Positions 22,749 through 27,501 of a stretch of DNA of 27,501 nt are shown here, one piece after another. The stretch spans positions 1-27,501 of IMG/VR virus record IMGVR_UViG_3300030098_006114, one strand, 5' to 3'. The stretch is from a virus. How positions within the stretch are numbered: the stretch's first letter is position 1; every line of letters begins with the position of its first letter. The notes under the pieces were generated by a model, which was given only the letters and a program-made list of their open reading frames with translations, was not told where the DNA came from and did no database searches. A program made the translations under genes and the position numbers.

Positions 22749-23073
22749 ATTGGAAACTTGGGCAACCCCTGGTATTCCTGATTTAATTATTTGTGACGAA
22801 AATGGTAAGTTTCATTTTATTGAACTTAAATATACGGCAACCAAGGCCGTTCAAATTAGTCCACACCAAGTAGCTTGGCTTTCAAAACATAAACATAGTA
22901 GCAGTTGGATTTTTATAAAAAGAGATTTTTGTAAAGAAAATACGAGCTTTATTATTATCTACAAAGCAGAAGATGCTATTGACCTAAAATTACAGGGATT
23001 AAAAAAGTCTCCGTTCTATTGTGAAGAAGAACCTTTTGATTGGCATGAAATTTTATCCTTGACTATTTTTTAG
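22615..23073 (+). CDS. VRR-NUC-type PD-(D/E)XK nuclease
   Basis: A frame of 152 residues. The nuclease core is clear: RLE (45-47), PGIPD with D56, FHFIELKY with E70 and K72, and SPHQVAW with Q85, in the order of VRR-NUC/Holliday-junction-resolvase-like enzymes. In phages these probably cut branched DNA before packaging, fitting a place right after terS. The start is uncertain: ATG 22615 gives a 134-base overlap with terS; ATG 22702 (Met30) shortens it but lacks a Shine-Dalgarno and starts only 15 residues before the conserved RLE. No ATG lies between with a good site. The following promoter (-35 at 23059) is inside the 3' end of this gene. Confidence 0.75.
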   Translation: MPRSPLMLLQPRRATNKTAVKRESGFYQQMKTGIKKTKRNLILTRLETWATPGIPDLIICDENGKFHFIELKYTATKAVQISPHQVAWLSKHKHSSSWIFIKRDFCKENTSFIIIYKAEDAIDLKLQGLKKSPFYCEEEPFDWHEILSLTIF

Positions 23074-23087
23074 TTAGGTCTTATATT
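23059..23087 (+). promoter_or_regulatory. Promoter for the 23122 gene
   Basis: TTGACT (23059-23064), 17 bases, TATATT (23082-23087). It starts within the nuclease gene and lacks the GC hairpin seen at the four later units. TTACGGAG precedes the next start. Confidence 0.65.
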
Positions 23088-23121
23088 ATCTCATACATTT
23101 AATTATTACGGAGACATAGTA

Positions 23122-23532
23122 ATGACAGAAGATCAAGTAATAAAAACCCTTAACATTCATGTTACGAAAAGAATGAAAGTAAATGATGCAGGGGTCTGCA
23201 CTATGATTGAAAAGAATAATATTGATGCAGATAAAAACTTTAGACAATTTATGTCTTTATTCGGGGTGGACTACGAACTTCTGGGTAAAGGCGGTAAAAA
23301 TGGTAAGAAACTACTTGCTCAATATTGCAATGGCGATCCTTGTGTAATTAATTGTTACATTGTTAATGGAAAAGGTGGCCGTAAAGATAGACGATTTTCG
23401 CTATCTAAAATAAAAAAATATGCACAACCAAATGATCTATTAGCTTTCACTTTTAAAAAAGATGAAAACGGTAATACTATTTTAGTAGTAAATGTAACCG
23501 CCTGTGCTAAACAAAATAGAAAGGTTGGTTAA
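23122..23532 (+). CDS. Unknown small basic protein (136 aa)
   Basis: A 136-residue protein with ACGGAG 8 bases before ATG and its own promoter. It is basic and contains GKGGKNGKKLLAQYCNGDP and GKGGRKDRRFSLSKIKKYA, followed by a hydrophobic strand-rich end (DLLAFTFKKDENGNTILVV). No catalytic motif or membrane segment is visible; a small nucleic-acid-binding fold is plausible but not shown. The next gene starts directly after its stop, so the two are an operon. Confidence 0.6.
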   Translation: MTEDQVIKTLNIHVTKRMKVNDAGVCTMIEKNNIDADKNFRQFMSLFGVDYELLGKGGKNGKKLLAQYCNGDPCVINCYIVNGKGGRKDRRFSLSKIKKYAQPNDLLAFTFKKDENGNTILVVNVTACAKQNRKVG

Positions 23533-23757
23533 ATGGTTAAGACCTTAGATGTAGATATTGTTTCAGGAGTTAATGTTTCTTTAACAAAAGATTGGCATGA
23601 ACAGGCTATTAAAAAATTTATTGAATCTTTGAACAATAGGGAAGTATCTTTTGAATATAAAATTTATAATGACGAAGATGGAACTTCTTTAGCTATAGAA
23701 GATGAGGATGAGTTAGAAAAAATAATAGAGATGGAGTGCCAAGATGTTTCTAATTAA
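23533..23757 (+). CDS. Unknown small acidic protein (74 aa)
   Basis: A 74-residue protein starting at the base after the previous stop, with AAGG (23521-23524) as the ribosome site. It looks like one small alpha/beta unit (LDVDIVSGVNVSLTKDWHEQ, then KKFIESLNNREVSFEYKIY) and ends acidic (EDEDELEKIIEMECQDVSN). Family not recognised. The end overlaps the next small membrane gene by 14 bases. Confidence 0.6.
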   Translation: MVKTLDVDIVSGVNVSLTKDWHEQAIKKFIESLNNREVSFEYKIYNDEDGTSLAIEDEDELEKIIEMECQDVSN

Positions 23758-23857
23758 ATGGTTAGCTATTTTAATTTATGGTCGGGATAACGTAGAAGAG
23801 TTTGAAAAATCTAATGCTAGACCTATCGTCAAACCAAAAAGAAAAAGGAGGAAATAG
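23744..23857 (+). CDS. Single-pass small membrane protein (37 aa)
   Basis: ATG 23744 has GGAG (23733-23736) 7 bases before it, inside the previous gene. The 37-residue product has a short hydrophobic N-terminal stretch (MFLIKWLAILIYG) and then a charged tail ending in the very basic KPKRKRRK. This layout occurs in small phage membrane or holin-like proteins and in translation-coupled peptides. The codons for its basic tail contain the AAAGGAGG that serves the next gene. Confidence 0.5.
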   Translation: MFLIKWLAILIYGRDNVEEFEKSNARPIVKPKRKRRK

Positions 23858-23860
23858 GGT

Positions 23861-24025
23861 ATGAAATTAACTGAAAAACAAATTGAAGAAATAGTTAAAG
23901 TAAATCCTTATAATTCTTCTTTTGATATTTGTAGTATCTGCGGTGGTGTAGAAAATTACCTTCAAATGTCACAAGTAAATGAAGTTGATTTTGATTTAAT
24001 TTGTGATGATTGTAATAATCCTTGA
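23861..24025 (+). CDS. Small two-CxxC zinc-binding protein (54 aa)
   Basis: ATG 23861 follows AAAGGAGG by 9 bases, the strongest Shine-Dalgarno in this part. The 54-residue product has C24/C27 (FDICSICGGVENY) and C48/C51 (DLICDDCNNP), a minimal zinc ribbon with an acidic linker. It is the fourth small zinc protein in about 4 kb. The stop codon (24023-24025) lies within the -35 hexamer of the next promoter. Function unknown. Confidence 0.6.
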   Translation: MKLTEKQIEEIVKVNPYNSSFDICSICGGVENYLQMSQVNEVDFDLICDDCNNP

Positions 24026-24078
24026 CTTTATCTCATAAATGATTATTATTAGGGACGGGACATTTTCCGTCCCTTTTT
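24022..24078 (+). promoter_or_regulatory. Promoter plus 5' GC hairpin cassette (unit 1)
   Basis: TTGACT (24022-24027), 16 bases, TATTAT (24044-24049). The predicted start is about 24056, inside the stem AGGGACGG (24051-24058)/CCGTCCCT (24067-24074), followed by a T-run and then TTATGGAG. The hairpin looks like an intrinsic terminator yet lies after the promoter. Confidence 0.6.
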
Positions 24079-24093
24079 ATTATGGAGATATTA

Positions 24094-24294
24094 ATGACAA
24101 AAAAGTTAACACTTAATCAAATTCAAGACCGAATAGATAATATTGAATCTCAATATTATAAAGGCCACAAACAAACTGAATATTGGTGGAGAATTTCGGG
24201 AGATGTTCACCCACAAGACAGAAGGCTTTGGACATACTACCATAATCTTAAAAACAAAAGAAATATGGAGGGGAAAAATGAAACTAGAACTTAA
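24094..24294 (+). CDS. Small unknown helical protein (66 aa)
   Basis: ATG 24094 is chosen because the in-frame ATG at 24082 is part of the ribosome site itself (ATGGAG) found before many genes here. The product (MTKKLTLNQIQDRIDNIESQ onward) is charged and helical with a Trp/Tyr-rich middle (QTEYWWRISGDVHPQDRRLW). I do not recognise it. It overlaps the next gene by 17 bases, and its 3' end carries that gene's GGAGGGG site. Confidence 0.6.
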   Translation: MTKKLTLNQIQDRIDNIESQYYKGHKQTEYWWRISGDVHPQDRRLWTYYHNLKNKRNMEGKNETRT

Positions 24295-24790
24295 AAATAT
24301 AAAGTATTCCGAATTTGCATCTCAGGAAACGGCTTGTTATGAGGCAAAACTTTATGTAGATGGTAAGCCTCTTGCTTTAGTGGGTAATCAGGGACATGGT
24401 GGTTGTGACTATCAATATTCACTTAACGATCAAAACATTGATGATAAATTAAGAGACATTAATAAATATTTAAGCACCTTACCTAAGATGAAAAGTAAAT
24501 TTCATTACGGGGACGGAGAAATGACAAAACATGAATTTACAGTTGATTTAGAACTTTGGTGCGGTGAAGAATTAAATAAATGGATAAATTCAAAAAAACT
24601 TAAACGTATTTTGAAAAAGGGTTCAATGATCTTAGATAGTGATGGTGACTTATTTTATTGGAAACATTTCATTCCGTCTGATACAATCAGAAAACATCAC
24701 CCAAAATCAATTGTTTTGAATGATCTTCCTTTTGAAAAAGCTTTAGATGTTTTTATGAGTAAAGACCCAGATGTATTTTGCAATGAATAA
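24278..24790 (+). CDS. Conserved phage protein of unknown function (170 aa)
   Basis: ATG 24278 follows GGAGGGG; the frame extends further upstream, but that part lies over another gene. The first 60 residues (MKLELKNIKYSEFASQETAC, then YEAKLYVDGKPLALVGNQG and HGGCDYQY) are a pattern I recognise from phage genomes, usually unnamed. A Trp/Lys-rich centre follows, with LWCGEELNKWINSKKLKRIL. The C-terminus (PKSIVLNDLPFEKALDVFM) is typical for the family. No catalytic residues stand out. Transcribed from the 24022 promoter with the preceding small gene. Confidence 0.65.
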   Translation: MKLELKNIKYSEFASQETACYEAKLYVDGKPLALVGNQGHGGCDYQYSLNDQNIDDKLRDINKYLSTLPKMKSKFHYGDGEMTKHEFTVDLELWCGEELNKWINSKKLKRILKKGSMILDSDGDLFYWKHFIPSDTIRKHHPKSIVLNDLPFEKALDVFMSKDPDVFCNE

Positions 24791-24804
24791 TCATATAAAA
24801 AGCA

Positions 24805-24862
24805 TTGACTTTTTCTTATATCTTTGATAACAGTGAAGGCGGGGTATTTATCCCGTCTTTTT
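24805..24862 (+). promoter_or_regulatory. Promoter plus 5' GC hairpin cassette (unit 2)
   Basis: TTGACT (24805-24810) followed by a TTATAT core and a weak -10 (GATAAC at 24826-24831, spacer 15; TAACAG at 24828-24833, spacer 17). Then stem AAGGCGGGG (24836-24844)/TCCCGTCTT (24851-24859), with two G-U pairs, T-run and TTACGGAG. The -10 is the weak point. Confidence 0.5.
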
Positions 24863-24885
24863 TATTATTACGGAGATTATATAAA

Positions 24886-25707
24886 ATGATAGAACAAATT
24901 GAAAATATGAACGATCAGGAATTAGTCGATTATTTATTCGATAAAGTGGACGTTAAAAAAACTATTTATAAAATGTTAACCGAAAACACAGGAATTAATT
25001 TTTTGGATTCGGGCGGGGGTAATGGTAGGCATTGGCAACGTAACCAAATAAAAACAATCAAAGACTTTCAAGATGAACCCGAAGCTACTTTAAATTTTGA
25101 TGTTAGCGGAGATTATATATATTTAGACCCTACTGTATCCGTATTTCATAAATTATCAAAAGTATTAGATGAATGCAAAATATGTAAAGATTTTAACGCT
25201 ATGAAAGTTAATAATTGGGATAGTGATAATTATTATGGAGTAAGTAAAGAGGGAGATGAATTTTTAAATTCTTATGGATTTAAAACTGTAAGCGGTGATG
25301 AAAATGTAGATTGGAATACATACAATTGGGATAACTGTTTTAGTCAGGTTGTGCAAGGGACTAATTTAATTAGTGATAACAACGAGAATTATGTTCTCAT
25401 TCAAATACATCAGGGCGCAGATGTGAGAGGGGGATACACGGACGCTAAATTATTTATTATCTCTCATGGCTATGATTGTTTACATTATTCTGTGCATGAT
25501 GATAGTTGTATGTTTAGCGTTAAAAATCCTGAAATTGATGTTCTTACAAAAGATATGTTTAATTTTACCCGCGATAATCAATTATTTATAGATTATAGAG
25601 GTGGATATTTTAGCAATGGGGACGGGTTAGAATTGGAACAAGAATTTATAAAAAAGTTTGCAACACTATGCGATCATAAAACTGTATCGGGAACATTATA
25701 CGAATAA
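24886..25707 (+). CDS. Conserved phage protein of unknown function (273 aa)
   Basis: ATG 24886 has ACGGAG upstream; the frame is open 27 codons further, but that part is the promoter-hairpin cassette. The protein contains LDSGGGNGRHWQRNQ near residue 40 and VLIQIHQGADVRGGYTDAK near 200, both recurring in a family of phage and plasmid-borne proteins that I know only as hypothetical. The centre is acidic with Asn/Asp-rich stretches. No Cys pairs or membrane helices. Its own promoter and hairpin suggest independent expression. Confidence 0.65.
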   Translation: MIEQIENMNDQELVDYLFDKVDVKKTIYKMLTENTGINFLDSGGGNGRHWQRNQIKTIKDFQDEPEATLNFDVSGDYIYLDPTVSVFHKLSKVLDECKICKDFNAMKVNNWDSDNYYGVSKEGDEFLNSYGFKTVSGDENVDWNTYNWDNCFSQVVQGTNLISDNNENYVLIQIHQGADVRGGYTDAKLFIISHGYDCLHYSVHDDSCMFSVKNPEIDVLTKDMFNFTRDNQLFIDYRGGYFSNGDGLELEQEFIKKFATLCDHKTVSGTLYE

Positions 25708-25713
25708 TAATAC

Positions 25714-25771
25714 TTTACTTTTTCTTATATTTTTGATATTACTAGGGACGGGGTGATTTGCCCCGTCTTTT
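25714..25771 (+). promoter_or_regulatory. Promoter plus 5' GC hairpin cassette (unit 3)
   Basis: TTTACT (25714-25719), 17 bases, TATTAC (25737-25742), start about 25748, then GACGGGG (25747-25753)/CCCCGTC (25761-25767) with a T-run, then TTATGGAG. The spacer contains the CTTATAT core shared with unit 2. Confidence 0.55.
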
Positions 25772-25796
25772 AATTTAATTATGGAGTTATAAAAAA

Positions 25797-26780
25797 ATGA
25801 ATAAAATAGCAGATAATTTAATAAATAACGCAATCGCAACCGCAGAAAATACTGCAGACGTAGTATTTCCGCCATTGGAAAAAGTAAATTTCTCAGCCGT
25901 AAAAACCCCGATCTATTTAAGAAATGTAAGCGGGGATTATGTGCCCGTACCAATGGAAACGGGGCAAGCTATCATTAGAACTGATAATAATACCCCGTTG
26001 GGCGTAATGAAAAAAAGATATGCAATCGCGGATAATTTAGAATTAGATAATGCGGTGTGCGAGGGTTTAGAAGATTCACTTCCAAAAGAAGCTTTACAGA
26101 ATATTAAGCTAATTGAAAAAACCGCAGATAATGGTTCAATATGCCGTTGGGGTTATTCTTTTGACGGGTTAGGTCGAGATATCCGCCAATTAACGGGTAG
26201 TAAAACGCAATTAAATTTCCGTGTTATGATCATTAATAGTTTTGGCGGTCAAACAGCTATTCGATTACAAGCGGGCGCAGAAGATTTATTTTGCACTAAT
26301 GGCTGTACTTCCGCAGAATTAATGGCAACCGCTTTTGGTCATACTGCTAGTTTTAATCCCGCTCAGGTAAAACCATTTATTGAAAAGCAAGTTGAATACT
26401 ACGAATTAAAAGTACAAACTTGGCAAGCATGGGCAAATAAAGAAATAACTTACGATCAAGCTTTTAAAGTTTTACAGGATAATTACCCCGCTTCAGAAAG
26501 TGAAATTAGAAGAGCAGAAAAAAAGGGAATTACTGCGGGCGAAGCAAAATCCAGAAAAACCGCTCAATTAATGGAGCAATTTGAGCGAGAGTGTGAACAA
26601 CGCGGGTCAACATTGTGGTCTCTTTACTCAGCGTTAACGCATTATAGCTCCCATTCGGAGGGTTCATTCACTGTTAAAAATTCTGCTAATCGCGATAATG
26701 TAGAAACAACACTAATACAAAGAGAGCGCGAAGTTAACAATGTGACCGCGTCGGAAAGTTTTCTTGAACTAGCTATGTAA
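25797..26780 (+). CDS. DUF932-family protein
   Basis: A 327-residue protein with ATGGAG 10 bases before ATG. It has the DUF932 layout: an N-terminal part with a ligand-like motif (VMKKRYAIADNLELDNAV), a core around residues 140-175 (FRVMIINSFGGQTAIRLQAG, then EDLFCTNGC), and a helical C-terminal half. The family is common in phages and plasmids, and its biochemical role is unknown. Expression is from its own promoter and hairpin cassette. Its DNA is visibly richer in CpG-containing codons (CCG, CGC, GCG) than the AT-rich virion genes, which could mean a different origin. Confidence 0.85.
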   Translation: MNKIADNLINNAIATAENTADVVFPPLEKVNFSAVKTPIYLRNVSGDYVPVPMETGQAIIRTDNNTPLGVMKKRYAIADNLELDNAVCEGLEDSLPKEALQNIKLIEKTADNGSICRWGYSFDGLGRDIRQLTGSKTQLNFRVMIINSFGGQTAIRLQAGAEDLFCTNGCTSAELMATAFGHTASFNPAQVKPFIEKQVEYYELKVQTWQAWANKEITYDQAFKVLQDNYPASESEIRRAEKKGITAGEAKSRKTAQLMEQFERECEQRGSTLWSLYSALTHYSSHSEGSFTVKNSANRDNVETTLIQREREVNNVTASESFLELAM

Positions 26781-26788
26781 TTAAATAC

Positions 26789-26850
26789 TTTACTTTATCT
26801 TATAATTTTATTACTACTTAAGACGGGGTATTTAGCCCCGTCTTTTTTTT
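26789..26850 (+). promoter_or_regulatory. Promoter plus 5' GC hairpin cassette (unit 4)
   Basis: TTTACT (26789-26794) with TATAAT at 26801-26806 (too close to be its partner) and TACTAC at 26812-26817 (spacer 17); stem AAGACGGGG (26820-26828)/CCCCGTCTT (26836-26844), eight T, TTACGGAG. The exact -10 is uncertain. Confidence 0.5.
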
Positions 26851-26871
26851 AACAATTACGGAGTAATAAAA

Positions 26872-26997
26872 ATGGATTTAGAAGAATTTGAAAAATATCA
26901 TTTATGCGATTTTGAATATTTAGAAGAGATGAATTGCATAGAAGAAGAAGAAAGAAGAATTTTAGAAACATTTAGAAAATATAAAGAAAGCGAGTAA
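26872..26997 (+). CDS. Small acidic protein (41 aa)
   Basis: ATG 26872 follows TTACGGAG (26857-26864). The 41-residue product (MDLEEFEKYHLCDFEYLEEM onward) is very acidic, helical, with two Cys, and ends in KYKESE. The ribosome site is identical in type to those of its neighbours and the unit has the promoter-hairpin cassette, so translation is likely. The family is unknown. Confidence 0.55.
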   Translation: MDLEEFEKYHLCDFEYLEEMNCIEEEERRILETFRKYKESE

Positions 26998-27003
26998 ATA
27001 AAA

Positions 27004-27258
27004 ATGGAACAAATCACAGTTGGAATATATCAATGTTATGTTATTGAAAAGAAAACCATTTCACTTGCTTTTGGCGGTTGCGGTTCAAGTACCTATATTT
27101 TAGGAAAGCGCACCCGCTGTCCTTTTCCTGATTTACCTTACTTTACTATTTACAGGGATGATGACAACGGCGGTTTATATTCAGGACATTACGATATGAA
27201 TTTAAAAGACGCCTTAGAAGATTTTGAAAAGCGAACTAATCCAGACTATTTAAAATAA
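27004..27258 (+). CDS. Unknown small protein (84 aa)
   Basis: An 84-residue protein 6 bases after the previous stop, without a good Shine-Dalgarno (only GAG), so it probably depends on translation of the preceding small gene. It starts MEQITVGIYQCYVIEKKTIS and contains GGCGSSTYILGKRTRCPFPD and an acidic helical end. I recognise no family; the beta-rich N-terminal half with three Cys may form a small folded domain. The operon ends at a terminator 26 bases later. Confidence 0.6.
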   Translation: MEQITVGIYQCYVIEKKTISLAFGGCGSSTYILGKRTRCPFPDLPYFTIYRDDDNGGLYSGHYDMNLKDALEDFEKRTNPDYLK

Positions 27259-27283
27259 TAAACCCTATTACATAATCAAAATT

Positions 27284-27308
27284 AAGGCCGTTTCTGACGG
27301 CCTTTTTT
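27284..27308 (+). terminator. Intrinsic terminator
   Basis: AAGGCCGT (27284-27291) pairs perfectly with ACGGCCTT (27297-27304), 5-base loop TTCTG, with T from 27303 to 27308. It ends the last operon of the window. Confidence 0.9.
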
Positions 27309-27341
27309 ATTGCTCGTTTTTAATAGTTAATCATGCAAAGA

Positions 27342-27501
27342 ACCGCGCTCCGTGGCCTTTTTAAAACGTACAGGAAATTTATATTGCTGGTCAAAAAACC
27401 GTGGACCGCGAACCGCGTTTTATTTTTTATGGTCCAGCCCGAATATTTTTTACACCGCGCCCCGTGTATTTTTTACCGCGTCCCGTGTATTTTTTACCGT
27501 G
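27342..27501. repeat. CCGCG-rich repeat region at the right edge
   Basis: No gene is seen here. Several copies of ACCGCG occur (27342, 27405, 27412, 27475, and CACCGCG at 27453). The last 58 bases are a tandem array with units of 23 (27444-27466), 21 (27467-27487) and at least 14 bases (27488-27501, cut by the edge), each starting TATTTTTTAC and most ending CCCGTG. The array may continue beyond the window. Confidence 0.6.

Noticed and set aside
24805-24885. 27-residue N-terminal extension of the 24886 protein
   Set aside because: This DNA is the promoter and hairpin cassette; ACGGAG sits before ATG 24886.
24051-26844. GACGGGG hairpins as spaced CRISPR repeats
   Set aside because: The copies are 800-1100 bases apart with genes between them, loops differ, and no cas-like gene is present.
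1-27501. tRNA genes or an integrase with attachment site
   Set aside because: No TTCGA-arm plus cloverleaf combination and no tyrosine or serine recombinase motif was found by eye; a tRNA scan would settle it.

Overview
The window is part of the genome of an AT-rich tailed double-stranded DNA phage (Caudoviricetes). The protein families resemble those of phages of marine bacterioplankton (pelagiphage-like or uncultured marine types). This rests on four very large virion-interior-like proteins, a compact replication module with a family-A DNA polymerase, a terminase small subunit, several small zinc-ribbon proteins and a DUF932 protein. There are no host housekeeping genes, no tRNA and no integrase. 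The host cannot be fixed from the sequence; its promoters look like ordinary sigma-70 sites.

Layout. (1) 1-9642, plus strand: the tail end of a virion gene, then four overlapping genes for likely virion or ejection proteins of 460, 453, 1026 and 1222 aa. (2) 9634-11088, minus strand: an SNF2-type helicase, convergent with the virion operon and divergent from the replication operon. The two promoters at 11097-11137 are interleaved face to face. (3) 11183-18980, plus strand: the replication module, holding a coiled-coil protein with a TTG start, a probable ssDNA-binding or replication accessory protein, an AEP-type primase, a sigma-4/HhH protein, a UvrD-like helicase, a MarR-like regulator, a DUF6378 protein and a family-A polymerase with Leu at the position equivalent to E. 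coli F762. (4) 19010-22136: a regulatory and accessory zone on both strands, with a ribbon-helix-helix protein, a minus-strand Gly/Gln-rich protein, a candidate small RNA, three zinc ribbons, two different iteron-like repeat clusters and a leader carrying a boxA-like sequence plus a GNRA hairpin. (5) 22137-23073: terminase small subunit and a VRR-NUC-type nuclease. (6) 23122-27258: small, mostly unknown early-type genes. Four transcription units here start with the same cassette (promoter-like sequence, GC-rich terminator-like hairpin at the predicted 5' end, then TTAYGGAG Shine-Dalgarno). The window ends in a CCGCG-rich repeat.

How it fits together: helicase, ssDNA-binding protein, primase and polymerase make a near-complete replisome. 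TerS begins the packaging module, whose large subunit is not in the window. The most unusual content is regulatory: interleaved promoters, leaderless genes, repeated 5' hairpins, a nut-like leader and two symmetric 9-bp-period repeat clusters around one unknown gene next to terS.
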